Shown here: positions 44,484 to 53,555 of the stretch, in pieces
Position numbering within the stretch: position 1 is the first letter of the stretch
Layout of the letters: every line of letters begins with the position of its first letter
Assembly (NCBI GenBank): GCA_965247225.1
Contig: CBDFGT010000009.1
Span: 248,001 to 312,000, forward strand
Source of the DNA: CBDFGT01 sp965247225
GTDB lineage: Bacteria; Pseudomonadota; Alphaproteobacteria; Rhizobiales; Rhizobiaceae
Reading direction: 5' to 3'
DNA length: 64,000 bases
Position numbers and translations under genes: made by a program
The notes under the pieces: generated by a model
What the model was told of the DNA's origin: nothing
Database searches by the model: none
Seen by the model: the letters and a program-made list of their open reading frames with translations, nothing else

Positions 44484-45185
44484 ATGCTCAATGTTGAAAA
44501 ATTGAACAGTTGGTATGGGCCTGCCCATATTCTTTTCGATGTCAGCCTCCAGGTGATGGCTGGCGAAGTCGTGGCACTTCTGGGCCGCAATGGTGCCGGG
44601 AAATCGACGACGATGAAATCCATTCTCGGACTGGTCAACCGTCGCGAGGGAAGGCTTGTATTTCGGGCTCACGATATTTCGACGCTCGCCCCTTTCGAGA
44701 TTGCTCGGAAAGGGCTGGGTTATGTGCCGGAGGATCGACGGATCTTTACCGAACTGACCGTCGAGGAAAATCTCGAAGTGGGCCGTCAGCCCGAACGGAA
44801 CGGCAGCGCTGCATGGACGCCGGAACGGATCTACGAGATCTTTCCCAATCTTGCCGAGATGCGCAAGAGGCCGGCAGGACGGATGAGTGGCGGCGAACAG
44901 CAGATGCTAACCATTGGCCGGACGCTCATGGGAAATCCCTATCTTGTGCTCCTCGACGAGCCGTCCGAGGGAATCGCGCCCAAGATCGTCGAGCAGATGT
45001 CCGAAGCGATCGTTCTGCTGAAACGCGAAGGCGTCTCTGTGCTGTTGTCCGAACAGAACCTGCACTTCGCGCGGCTGATCAGCGATCGTTGTTACATTCT
45101 TGAAAAGGGCGTCACCCAGTTTTGTGGGACAATCGCGGAGCTGGATAACCGCGCCGATCTCAAAGAAACCTATCTTGCCCTGTGA
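44484..45185 (+). CDS. LivF-type ABC ATP-binding protein (transporter 1)
   Basis: A 233-residue ATPase with Walker A LGRNGAGKSTTMKSILGL, the Q-loop region LGYVPEDRRIFTELTVEENL, signature RMSGGEQQMLTIGRTL, Walker B YLVLLDEPSEGIAP and H-loop LSEQNLHFARLISDR. It pairs with the LivG-type subunit. It is the last gene of the first transporter operon; 427 bases of intergenic DNA follow. Confidence 0.93.
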   Translation: MLNVEKLNSWYGPAHILFDVSLQVMAGEVVALLGRNGAGKSTTMKSILGLVNRREGRLVFRAHDISTLAPFEIARKGLGYVPEDRRIFTELTVEENLEVGRQPERNGSAAWTPERIYEIFPNLAEMRKRPAGRMSGGEQQMLTIGRTLMGNPYLVLLDEPSEGIAPKIVEQMSEAIVLLKREGVSVLLSEQNLHFARLISDRCYILEKGVTQFCGTIAELDNRADLKETYLAL

Positions 45186-45612
45186 GGAAAAGTGGGGTGT
45201 CAAAAAAATATAGCATCGCCACACAGTTTGGATGCGGTCCGTTGGAAAGTTTTTCTTCGCGCAGGATTTTGGAAACCCAGTATTTCTCATCTCATAAAAT
45301 AGAGGAAATCAAAATAAGGAAAACATGGAGTATTACTGACATTGGCAATCTTGGTGTTGGCCTCGACTTATCGGATAGAGGCCAGGGCATGTCCGGCCGG
45401 AGAGTTGCTATTGCCATAGCAATTCGCTTCTCTGGTATTGCCCGTGACAACGGGTTCCCGGTGAACTTCATCAAGATCGCATATTACCCGAAGCTTAAAA
45501 CGCAAGTCATCCGTTACTAATTTTGGGTTGATCCAGGTCGCTTCAGCGAAATGGATCGATTATAGTGATAACAATACTTATCAACTGAAAATATTAAAAA
45601 GGAGAACATGCA
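45186..45612 (+). promoter_or_regulatory. Spacer upstream of the second ABC operon, rich in inverted repeats
   Basis: No supported gene. Three exact inverted repeats are visible: GGCCTC/GAGGCC at 45359-45383, TTGCTAT-TGCC-ATAGCAA at 45405-45422, and TGATAA-CAATAC-TTATCA at 45566-45583, the last only 30 bases before the next start codon. They could bind transcription factors. A 112-codon ORF from 45182 crosses these repeats and has no family resemblance. AAAGGAGA directly precedes the next gene. Confidence 0.45.
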
Positions 45613-46770
45613 ATGATTATCAATCGCAGACAAATGATCGCTCTTGCCGCCGGTGCAGCCACGCTTCCCGTCCTGCGAACCTCCGTGTTCGCAGCGGATC
45701 CCGTCAAGATCGGTGTCGTTCAGCCCTTTTCGGGCGGACTCGAACTCTTCGGCAACCAGGCCAAGCTGGGTCTGGAACTGGCCGCAGCTGAAATAAACGC
45801 TGCTGGCGGTGTCCTCGGCCGCCCGGTCGCGCTGATTTATGAAGACGAAAAAACAGACCCCAAGACGGCAGTCGAACGCGCCATGTCCCTGATCCGGAAG
45901 GAAAAGGTTCTGGCGATCAGCGGCCCCATCACCTCCAACTCACGCGATGCCATGATGCCGACCATGAGCCGCTTCAAGACACCGCTACTCTATGCCACAA
46001 ACTATGAAGGCGGCGGCTGCGACCGCTATCTCTTCTCCTTCAACACCGTACCCAACCAGGAGCTCGACAAGCTGCTGCCGGCAATGAAAGACAGGGCGGG
46101 AGACAGCTTCTACATGTTCGGTGCCGACTACGTCTGGCCGCAGAAGATGTTTGATGCCGCCGAAAAGATCGTCTCGGGCTTCGGCGGCTCGGTCAAGGGC
46201 AAGGAACTCACACCCTGGGGCGTCAAGGATTTCACGCCCGTGATCCGTCGCATCCAGGACAGCGGTGCCAAGGTTCTGGTTTTCGCCCTGCCGGGTGCCG
46301 ATGGCATCACCTTCATCCGTCAGGCGGAAGAACTCGGTCTCCTCAAGACCTGTACTGTGGCTTTCCTCGGTTTTGCCGAAACCTACCTCGGTGCCTTCGG
46401 TGAGGGCAAGGGACAGAACATGTGGGTGACCGTGCCCTTTGTCGCCTCGTCCACAGAGGCCGGGGCACAGGCCTTCACGCAGAAGATCGGCAAGCTTGCC
46501 GGGGCTGGTGTTCCGATTTCCCACTATGCTTTCACCCACTACAACTCGCTGATCGCCACTGCCAGGGCGCTGGAAAAGGCCGGAAAGGTTGATCCGGAAG
46601 CCCTGATCGACAATCTGGAGGATCTGACTTTCTCCTCGCCCACAGGAGACATCAAGATCGGCAAGGACCACCACGTCACCATGCCGATGTATCTGGCCAA
46701 GACCGAAGGCACCGGCCTCGTAACGGTGGAAGCCCTGGGGTCCATCGCGCCCGCGCCCGGCTGCGCCTGA
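45613..46770 (+). CDS. ABC transporter substrate-binding protein, urea/amide-like (transporter 2)
   Basis: A 385-residue Peripla_BP_6 protein. The N-terminus MIINRRQMIALAAGAATLPV has twin arginines before a hydrophobic stretch ending FAADP, so it is a possible Tat substrate. The mature domain has KIGVVQPFSGGLELFGNQAK, LELAAAEINAAGGVLGRPVA, YEDEKTDPKTAVERAMSLI and ATNYEGGGCDRYLFSFNTVP, the last resembling the AmiC/UrtA branch. The ligand is unknown. It heads a five-gene operon, with the ATPase gene starting 5 bases after its stop. Confidence 0.88.
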   Translation: MIINRRQMIALAAGAATLPVLRTSVFAADPVKIGVVQPFSGGLELFGNQAKLGLELAAAEINAAGGVLGRPVALIYEDEKTDPKTAVERAMSLIRKEKVLAISGPITSNSRDAMMPTMSRFKTPLLYATNYEGGGCDRYLFSFNTVPNQELDKLLPAMKDRAGDSFYMFGADYVWPQKMFDAAEKIVSGFGGSVKGKELTPWGVKDFTPVIRRIQDSGAKVLVFALPGADGITFIRQAEELGLLKTCTVAFLGFAETYLGAFGEGKGQNMWVTVPFVASSTEAGAQAFTQKIGKLAGAGVPISHYAFTHYNSLIATARALEKAGKVDPEALIDNLEDLTFSSPTGDIKIGKDHHVTMPMYLAKTEGTGLVTVEALGSIAPAPGCA

Positions 46771-46774
46771 CGCC

Positions 46775-47509
46775 ATGCCCCTGACAAACGCTTCACCACT
46801 CGTCGAGGTACGTGATCTCGTCATGGAATTCGACGGTGTTCGTGCCGTGGATGGCCTCGGATTCACGCTTGATGAGGGAGCCATGATGGCGGTTATCGGG
46901 CCTAACGGTTGTGGCAAGACCACGCTGTTCAACATGATGACGGGCGTTCTGCGCCCTTCATCCGGTGACATTATTTTTGGCGGGCGATCCCTTGTCGGCC
47001 TCACCCCTGTCGCCATCGCGCGGCGGGGCCTTGTTCGCAAGTTTCAGGTTCCGTCGATCTTCCCGGGCCTCAGCATTGCCGGGAACATGGACGTCGCCGG
47101 ATCCGTTTCGGGCGTGTCGACCGAAGACACGCGGCACATACTGGAAATGGTCGGTCTGGCCGGCGAGACCGGCCAGATCGCAGGAACCCTGTCGCATGGA
47201 CAGAAGCAATGGCTGGAACTCGCGCTTGTGCTCGCTGTCAAGCCGCGTCTGGTGCTTCTCGATGAGCCTGCTGCGGGAATGACACGGGCGGAGAAACAGA
47301 AAACCATCGACATGCTCGCCCGCCTGCGTGTCACGATGGGCCTGTCCCTTGTGGTCATCGAACATGACATGCATTTCATCGAGGCGCTGGACTGTCCGGT
47401 CAAGGCGATGATGCGGGGCCGCTTTGTCGCGGAGGGGAATTTCGACATGGTGCGTCGCGACCCGGTCCTGCGCGATGGTTATCTCGGAAGGAGCACCGCC
47501 AATGCCTGA
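46775..47509 (+). CDS. ABC ATP-binding protein, UrtD/LivG-like (transporter 2)
   Basis: A 244-residue ATPase: Walker A GPNGCGKTTLFNMMTGVLRP, LVRKFQVPSIFPGLSIAGNM, signature LSHGQKQWLELALVL (this LSHGQKQWLE form is typical of urea-transporter UrtD), Walker B RLVLLDEPAAGMTRAEK and H-loop IEHDMHFIEALDCPVK. It works with the next ATPase, whose start overlaps it by 8 bases. Confidence 0.9.
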   Translation: MPLTNASPLVEVRDLVMEFDGVRAVDGLGFTLDEGAMMAVIGPNGCGKTTLFNMMTGVLRPSSGDIIFGGRSLVGLTPVAIARRGLVRKFQVPSIFPGLSIAGNMDVAGSVSGVSTEDTRHILEMVGLAGETGQIAGTLSHGQKQWLELALVLAVKPRLVLLDEPAAGMTRAEKQKTIDMLARLRVTMGLSLVVIEHDMHFIEALDCPVKAMMRGRFVAEGNFDMVRRDPVLRDGYLGRSTANA

Positions 47510-48197
47510 CCTTCTCACCATCGAAGACCTGTATGTCGGCTATGATGCCGGATCGGTTCTGGAGGGCGTCAGCCTGGCACTCGCACCCGGAGAAACACTC
47601 GCCCTTCTCGGCAGAAACGGTGTCGGCAAGACGACCCTTGTCCGCACCATAATGGGCCAGTTGCGCTATCGTCGCGGCACGATCACCTTCGCCGGACGCG
47701 ATCTCGCACGCCTTGCACCGCATGAGATCGCGGCTGCCGGTATCGGCTATGTCCCTCAGGGCCGTGACATCTTCAACGACATGACCGTCGACGACAATCT
47801 GCAAGTCGCAGACCGGACCCGCCAGGGGATCGACAAGGTCTTCTCGATGTTCCCCGCACTCGCCGGGCGGCGACGCCAGCGTGCTGGTGCCCTGTCGGGA
47901 GGACAACAACAGCAGCTCGCCATCGCCCGCGCCCTGATGACCCGCCCCAGGCTCCTCATTCTCGACGAACCGACCGAAGGCGTGCAGCCCTCGGTCATTG
48001 ACGAGATCATGGATGTCGTAGGTCAGATCGTGTTGAGCGAGGGTCTGTCGCTGATTCTTGTCGAACAGAATATCGATATGGCGCTTGCCATGTGCAGCCG
48101 TGCCGTTTTCATCGACCATGGACGGGCGATCGCGTCCGAGGCGACTGCGGAACTTCGGCAATACCCCGAGCGTATCGAACACTATATGGGCTTTTGA
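47502..48197 (+). CDS. ABC ATP-binding protein, UrtE/LivF-like (transporter 2)
   Basis: A 231-residue ATPase with Walker A LGRNGVGKTTLVRTIMGQ, GYVPQGRDIFNDMTVDDNLQ, signature LSGGQQQQLAIARAL (UrtE-like), Walker B LLILDEPTEGVQPSVIDEI and H-loop LVEQNIDMALAM. The start MPDLLTIEDLYVGYDAG at 47502 lies inside the end of the preceding gene, which fits translational coupling. Confidence 0.9.
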   Translation: MPDLLTIEDLYVGYDAGSVLEGVSLALAPGETLALLGRNGVGKTTLVRTIMGQLRYRRGTITFAGRDLARLAPHEIAAAGIGYVPQGRDIFNDMTVDDNLQVADRTRQGIDKVFSMFPALAGRRRQRAGALSGGQQQQLAIARALMTRPRLLILDEPTEGVQPSVIDEIMDVVGQIVLSEGLSLILVEQNIDMALAMCSRAVFIDHGRAIASEATAELRQYPERIEHYMGF

Positions 48198-48205
48198 GGA
48201 ACACC

Positions 48206-49069
48206 ATGGATCATATTCTGATTGCCGGTTTTGATGCCTTGAATGCCATGCTGGTGCTGATGCTTGTCTCGCTCGGACTGGCGATCATCTTCGGCCTTAT
48301 GAACGTCATCAACATGGCCCACGGTGAATTTCTGGTCATCGGTGCCTACGGGATGGTGAGCTTGACATCAGCCGGTGTCCCCTTCTGGCTGGCGCTGCCG
48401 CTGTCGGCCCTGATCGTAGCCACTGTGGGTCTCGTCGTCGAGGAGGTACTGATACGCCGCACCTACAAGCGGGTTCTGGACAGCATCCTGGCAACGACAG
48501 GCCTTTCGCTTGTGCTGCGCCAGACGATCATCCTGATTTACGGCCCGGGCTCCTATGCCGTAAGCGCACCGGCACTCGGCGAGGTCACCCTCGGCGGCAG
48601 CCCCTATCCGGTCTACCGGCTCGTCGTCATGATGATCGCGCTCGTGTCCATCTCTGCGACGCTTTGGCTGTTTTTCCGAACGCGCTTCGGGTTGACGGCG
48701 CGTGCCACCATCGCCAATCGTCGCATGGCGGCAGCCCTCGGCGTCAACACCCGCTTTCTCGACCGCGCGACCTTCTCGCTCGGTGCCTTCCTCGCGGGTC
48801 TCGCCGGTGCCACCATGGCACCACTGATCTCTGTAGATCCGTCTGCAGGTCTGGGCTGGCTCACGCCGGGCTTTCTGGCCGTGCTCGTGGGAGGCATCGG
48901 ATCGATTGCCGGACCGCTCGCCGGCAGCGCCTTTGTCGGTTTTGTCGACAGCTCCACCTCCGCCCTCTATTCCCCGATCATCGCCCAGATCGCCGTTCTC
49001 GTCGGTGCGATCGCGCTGATACGGATGTTTCCCAACGGGCTTCTCGCCCGCACACGCCGGGAGAGTTGA
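48206..49069 (+). CDS. ABC permease, LivH/UrtB type (transporter 2)
   Basis: A 287-residue membrane protein with about eight hydrophobic helices and the LivH signatures LVSLGLAIIFGLMNVINMAH, GEFLVIGAYG, ARATIANRRMAAALGVNT and VLVGGIGSIAGPLAGSAFVG. It starts 8 bases after the preceding ATPase and ends 2 bases before the next permease. Unlike transporter 1, the two permeases are separate genes. Confidence 0.9.
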   Translation: MDHILIAGFDALNAMLVLMLVSLGLAIIFGLMNVINMAHGEFLVIGAYGMVSLTSAGVPFWLALPLSALIVATVGLVVEEVLIRRTYKRVLDSILATTGLSLVLRQTIILIYGPGSYAVSAPALGEVTLGGSPYPVYRLVVMMIALVSISATLWLFFRTRFGLTARATIANRRMAAALGVNTRFLDRATFSLGAFLAGLAGATMAPLISVDPSAGLGWLTPGFLAVLVGGIGSIAGPLAGSAFVGFVDSSTSALYSPIIAQIAVLVGAIALIRMFPNGLLARTRRES

Positions 49070-49071
49070 TC

Positions 49072-50058
49072 ATGGTATTGACATTGGAAGACAAGCTGTC
49101 CGCCGGTCTGATCCTGGGCGCAATCCTCATTCCATTCTTCGCCGAGGACTATCTGCTCGGCGACGCGGCTATCTGGCTCGCCTATGCGATTTTCGCCATG
49201 AGCCTCGCCTTCATCTGGGGTCATTGCGGGCTCTTGAGCCTCGGCCATGCCGTCTTCTTCGGCGTTGGTGCCTATGCCATGAGCCTGGTCACACTCGGAC
49301 TGATACCGGGAGCGCCGGACCTGATATCGACCTGGCTCGGCTTCGTCCTCGCGATCCTCGCCGCAGCCGTGGCAGCCTTCATGGTCGGCCTTCTCCTCTT
49401 TGCCGCCGGCGGGCTCAAGGGCGCTTTTTTCGGTGTCGTCACACTGGCGCTCGCCGTTATTGCCGAACGCCTGGCCGTCAATTCGCCCTGGCTCGGCGGC
49501 ATGAACGGCCTGCTTGGCGTGCCGCCCGTCAATCTCGGCCTCAATGGCGATGGTCCCGACCTTCTTGATGCCATTCCAGTCTATTATGGGATGCTTGCTC
49601 TGGCAGCCGCCGTTTTGGCCGGATTGCGTCTCGTGATCGGCTCGCGCTTCGGGACAGCCCTTGCCGGAGTCCGCGAAAACGAGTTGAGGATCGTCACGCT
49701 CGGCAAGGATGTCCGGCAATTGAAGATCGCAGCCTACACGCTTTCAGGGGCCGTTGCCGGTCTCGCCGGGGCACTTTTCGTCGTCCAGTTCGGCTTCTCC
49801 TCGCCTTCATTGATCGGCCTGCCGCTGTCGATCGATGTGCTGATCTGGGTAGCGCTCGGTGGCCGGACGAAACTCTTGACCGCCGCGCTGGGGGCGATCC
49901 TGGTGCGCTATATCGACAGCCGGTTCTCGGGCGATCTCGGGTCTGTCTGGCCCCTGCTGCTTGGTTGCATCTTCATGCTCTCTGTCATCCTCTTTCCGGA
50001 CGGCCTGTTCGGCTCGGCCCTGAAATGGCTGGAGCGCAACCGCAAGACGGCGGCCTGA
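49072..50058 (+). CDS. ABC permease, LivM/UrtC type (transporter 2)
   Basis: A 328-residue membrane protein with the LivM signatures WGHCGLLSLGHAVFFGVGAY, GAFFGVVTLALAVIAERLAV, GVRENELRIVTLGKDVRQLK and AYTLSGAVAGLAGALFVVQF. It is the last gene of the second transporter. About 95 bases downstream begins a RIME-like repeat, which probably marks the end of the transcription unit. Confidence 0.9.
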   Translation: MVLTLEDKLSAGLILGAILIPFFAEDYLLGDAAIWLAYAIFAMSLAFIWGHCGLLSLGHAVFFGVGAYAMSLVTLGLIPGAPDLISTWLGFVLAILAAAVAAFMVGLLLFAAGGLKGAFFGVVTLALAVIAERLAVNSPWLGGMNGLLGVPPVNLGLNGDGPDLLDAIPVYYGMLALAAAVLAGLRLVIGSRFGTALAGVRENELRIVTLGKDVRQLKIAAYTLSGAVAGLAGALFVVQFGFSSPSLIGLPLSIDVLIWVALGGRTKLLTAALGAILVRYIDSRFSGDLGSVWPLLLGCIFMLSVILFPDGLFGSALKWLERNRKTAA

Positions 50059-50152
50059 GGATAACCATTCTTTGAGGTCAGGGGTGCAAACGTTGCAAGC
50101 GGACACAAAGGCCACGAGATGGCTGAGCATCGGGCCAGTCGCAAATTTTCGT

Positions 50153-50258
50153 GCTCTAAAGCGTGTTACGATCTTCAAGATTGTATTGCCACGCTTCAGG
50201 TCCTTGTTTTTAAGCATGTGCGCAAAACCGCTGAACACTTTTGCGCACATGCTTTAAT
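50153..50258 (+). repeat. RIME-like intergenic palindrome, copy 2
   Basis: A stem of 16-base perfect arms, AAGCATGTGCGCAAAA (50212-50227) and its complement (50239-50254), is preceded by about 60 bases starting GCTCTAAAGCGTGTTACGAT. The whole matches copy 1 (3045-3145) in reverse orientation. This arrangement is familiar from Rhizobiales intergenic mosaic elements. Confidence 0.75.
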
Positions 50259-50350
50259 TCTCCAATGAGAAGGCTATTTCCGCCTGTCTTGACCTCATCA
50301 TGTCCGGGCGGCTTTCCAGATGGCGAGCAAGTCACAAGTCGATGTCTGCT

Positions 50351-52000
50351 CTAAAATCCGCCCATGTTCTGATACATGTGGAAAGCGCGTTCGGCGTCTG
50401 TCGGATGGCGGGACAGTTCGGTCTCAGGCTCAAACGGCCTGTCCTTGCTGTCTGCCGCCTCCAAACCGTCATCCAGCGCCTTTCCGTCCTGCCTTTGGTT
50501 CTGGCCGGCCTCCTCATCAGTATCGTTGTCTTCCTGGCTTGCGGCATGGGCACTGCGCGGCGTTACACGGCTTTTGTCTGTCTTGCGGCTGGCAATCGGA
50601 TAGGCCAGCATAAAGGCAGGGACAGGTTCGCCCTGCCGCAGGACCGGCATCTCTTTTGAAACGGCAATTTCGCCTGACGGATCTGGCTTTGCTTTCGCAG
50701 CCAATTGCAGATCGGCGCGGTCGTAAACATCCTCCTCGCCTGCCTCTTCTCCCATGACTGTTGCCGCGTTTGCATCTGTTATCACCTCAGGTACAGGGTC
50801 TTCATCCGGCGTTTGTGCGGTCTGCAAATCTACAGTCGCCAGTGCCTTGAACGCCAGGGTCAACTCTGTTCCGGCCAGTGTCGGCAAAAATCGCAAGGCT
50901 TCGGCCGGTGTTGGCAGCATGCTGCCCACCAGTGCTTTTACCTGGGCTGCATCCTTGCGATCAAGAACAGAAACAACCTCCGAGAAACCGCGCAGAACCC
51001 GCATCGTTTCCATGCGGCGATCCTGAAAGCGCTCCATGCGGCGGTCCAGAAGGCGGATGTCAGCCCTTGCACTATCGTTTTCCTGCTGCTCTGCTTCAAT
51101 CATCTGTCCGGACAGGACAGTCTGCGGTTGTGCGCTTTCTTCAGGCTGTTGTTCATGACGGACCTCTGGAATGATTTCGGTCAGGGTGGTGGTCAATTGC
51201 AATGCGGGCTGCAAGAAGGCCTCCTGTTTGGGAAAAGCGGATGAAAGAATGGTTGCCGGATCGAACCTGCCCGCCGCAGCGGAGAGGATTTTCGACTGTG
51301 CACCTGACAATGGCTGCGGATCATGATCCTGCAACGCGGCACCGGGTACCGGCATCGGCGCAACGTCCTGCACATGTTGTGCGGCGCCACCTCGCAGCAC
51401 AGCGGATGCAGGCGGTGCCGGGGATGCAGGAGGGGCTGGCGCGGGGCGGTCAGGCATTGAATTTGTGCGGGCAGACAATGCGGGTTCGGAGATTTCATTC
51501 TGCCGGTAGGAATGGATAACCGTGCGGGCCAAACCCTCTCCGGTTTTCATGGCCGGAAATTCCGCCTGCGCGATGATCCGGGCAGCAAGGGCCGTTGCCG
51601 GGTTGCGCAGGGCTTCTGCAAGCGACTTTGCTGAAATGCCGAGCAGGCGCAGGCCGGACAGGCGTTCTGCAAGCGCAAGATCCTGTGGTTTCATGGCATC
51701 AATAAAACTGGCAAGTCTCAGACCAAAATCATGAAGGCTCTCACCCTTCGTCCGTTCAAAACGGGCAGCTGCCGCAAAGACCAGTGCCAGTTTGGCCAGG
51801 CTGTTGCCAGGCGCGGTATCGGCATCAATCAGCATGGCGGAAAGTTTGGTTGCATTGGCCAGAACAGCATCCACTTCTACCGTAATGACAGGCTCATCCG
51901 TTTTCCGGGTCTTTGGCGTTGCTGCGTTCAAATGGGAAGACGCAGGCGGGTTCTGCGGAAAGGCGGACGGAAACTGGCGGGTGGATATCGGTTGCAGCAT
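50351..52000 (-). CDS. Hypothetical protein, low-complexity Pro/Ala/Gln-rich
   Basis: About 549 residues from the ATG at 52000 (MLQPISTRQFPSAF; AAGGG upstream); the frame stays open to 52252. I do not recognise a domain. An N-terminal helical part (ARFERTKGESLHDFGLRLAS ... AEALRNPATALAARII) is followed by a proline-rich linker (PDRPAPAPPASPAPPASA). Then come a charged coiled stretch (DIRLLDRRMERFQDRRMETM) and an acidic C-terminus ending ERAFHMYQNMGGF. There is no signal peptide or membrane helix. The layout recalls FliK-like or scaffolding proteins, but I see no hook-length domain. Divergent from the M29 aminopeptidase gene. Confidence 0.65.
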   Translation of the reverse strand: MLQPISTRQFPSAFPQNPPASSHLNAATPKTRKTDEPVITVEVDAVLANATKLSAMLIDADTAPGNSLAKLALVFAAAARFERTKGESLHDFGLRLASFIDAMKPQDLALAERLSGLRLLGISAKSLAEALRNPATALAARIIAQAEFPAMKTGEGLARTVIHSYRQNEISEPALSARTNSMPDRPAPAPPASPAPPASAVLRGGAAQHVQDVAPMPVPGAALQDHDPQPLSGAQSKILSAAAGRFDPATILSSAFPKQEAFLQPALQLTTTLTEIIPEVRHEQQPEESAQPQTVLSGQMIEAEQQENDSARADIRLLDRRMERFQDRRMETMRVLRGFSEVVSVLDRKDAAQVKALVGSMLPTPAEALRFLPTLAGTELTLAFKALATVDLQTAQTPDEDPVPEVITDANAATVMGEEAGEEDVYDRADLQLAAKAKPDPSGEIAVSKEMPVLRQGEPVPAFMLAYPIASRKTDKSRVTPRSAHAASQEDNDTDEEAGQNQRQDGKALDDGLEAADSKDRPFEPETELSRHPTDAERAFHMYQNMGGF

Positions 52001-52310
52001 CACAAACCCTTTCGGGCCCTTTTGGGCAAGGTGTCGATGGGCAGATTTTTCAAACTGGCGGCTCATGCGGCCATGAACAGGCGCTGCAGATGGTTTTGTC
52101 CAGGCTGCGATGCTGCATCGCATGGCACAATGTTCATTACTTTCACCATGCACTGAAAAGGTTAATATTTCGTTAACCATAATGGCGCATCTGTGGCCTG
52201 CCACAGATGCGCCATAGTGCCGGTGCCAAAAACCGTTGGTAGCGACCTCCAAATCGCACTAGAAGGACTCATCCCGATTCATTTCTGCACAGGCAAGGTA
52301 CAGGAACACC

Positions 52311-53555
52311 ATGACATTTTCATCCGACAGTATTGATCCGGTCAAACTTGAAAAGCTGGCCGAAGTCGCCATCAGGATCGGCCTGCAATTGCAGGAAGGC
52401 CAGGATCTGGTGATCACAGCGCCGATCGCCGCCCTTCCGCTGGTCCGGCTGATCACCAAACACGCCTATCTGGCCGGTGGAGGGCTTGTGTCCACATTCT
52501 ATTCCGATGAGGAAACCACGTTGATGCGCTACCAGTATGGCCACGATGCCAGTTTCGACAAGGCGACCGGCTGGCTCTATGAGGGCATGGCCAGGGCCTA
52601 TGGCAACGGCGCGGCCAGACTGGCGATTTCCGGCGACAATCCGATGATGCTGTCTGCACAGGATCCCGCCAAGGTCAGCCGGGCCAACCGGGCCAATTCG
52701 GCGGCCTACAGGCCGGCCATGGAAAAAATCGTCAATTTCGAGATCAACTGGAATATTGTTTCCTATCCCAATCCCGCCTGGGCGCGCCAGATGTTCCCGG
52801 ACCTGCCGGAGGATCAGGCGGTGAGAAAACTGGCCGATGCCATTTTTGCCGCTTCACGTGTCGATGTTGACGATCCGGTGGCCGCCTGGAAAGCGCATAA
52901 TGCCAGTCTGCGAAAACGTACCGAATGGCTCAACGGACAAAAATTTGCTTCGCTGCATTTTACAGGCCCAGGCACGGATCTGTTGGTTGGCCTTGCCGAT
53001 GATCACGAATGGCAGGGTGGCGCATCACCGGCCAAAAACGGGGTTACCTGCAATCCGAATATTCCGACAGAAGAAGTGTTCACAACACCGCACGCCAGGC
53101 GTGTTTCCGGCCATGTCTCCTCCACAAAGCCGCTGTCCTATCAGGGCTCGCTGATCGACGATATTTCCGTGCGCTTTGAAGAGGGCCGGATTGTGGAGGC
53201 CACGGCGTCCAGGGGGCAGGATGCGCTTTTGAAAGTGCTGGATACGGATGAAGGTGCACGGCGACTGGGCGAAGTGGCCCTTGTGCCGCATTCCTCGCCG
53301 ATTTCGGCATCCGGCCTGTTGTTCTTCAACACGCTGTTTGATGAAAATGCCGCCTGCCACATCGCCCTTGGCCAGTGCTATTCCAAATGCTTTGTCGATG
53401 GCGGCAATCTCACGCCTGAAGAGATCAGGACCAGGGGCGGCAATGAAAGCCTGATCCATATTGACTGGATGATCGGTTCCGGCAAGATCGATATTGACGG
53501 CATTAAGCCGGACGGCGCAACAGTGCCGGTCATGCGCAAGGGCGAATGGGCCTGA
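52311..53555 (+). CDS. M29 family aminopeptidase
   Basis: A 414-residue metallo-aminopeptidase of family M29 (aminopeptidase T/AmpS type). Metal-site motifs are NIPTEEVFTTPHARRVSGHV with the first glutamates, ACHIALGQCYSKCF and LIHIDWMIGSGKIDIDG, which supply the histidine and H-x-D ligands. It removes N-terminal residues from peptides in the cytoplasm, usually with Co or Zn. This gene keeps the full peptidase motif set, unlike its distant relative NicX at 38385. It meets the convergent quinone reductase gene with no gap. Confidence 0.94.
   Translation: MTFSSDSIDPVKLEKLAEVAIRIGLQLQEGQDLVITAPIAALPLVRLITKHAYLAGGGLVSTFYSDEETTLMRYQYGHDASFDKATGWLYEGMARAYGNGAARLAISGDNPMMLSAQDPAKVSRANRANSAAYRPAMEKIVNFEINWNIVSYPNPAWARQMFPDLPEDQAVRKLADAIFAASRVDVDDPVAAWKAHNASLRKRTEWLNGQKFASLHFTGPGTDLLVGLADDHEWQGGASPAKNGVTCNPNIPTEEVFTTPHARRVSGHVSSTKPLSYQGSLIDDISVRFEEGRIVEATASRGQDALLKVLDTDEGARRLGEVALVPHSSPISASGLLFFNTLFDENAACHIALGQCYSKCFVDGGNLTPEEIRTRGGNESLIHIDWMIGSGKIDIDGIKPDGATVPVMRKGEWA

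Noticed and set aside
45182..45520. 112-codon plus-strand ORF between the two transporter operons.
   Set aside because: It runs through several inverted repeats, has no recognisable domain and begins at the stop codon of the previous gene without a good start signal.
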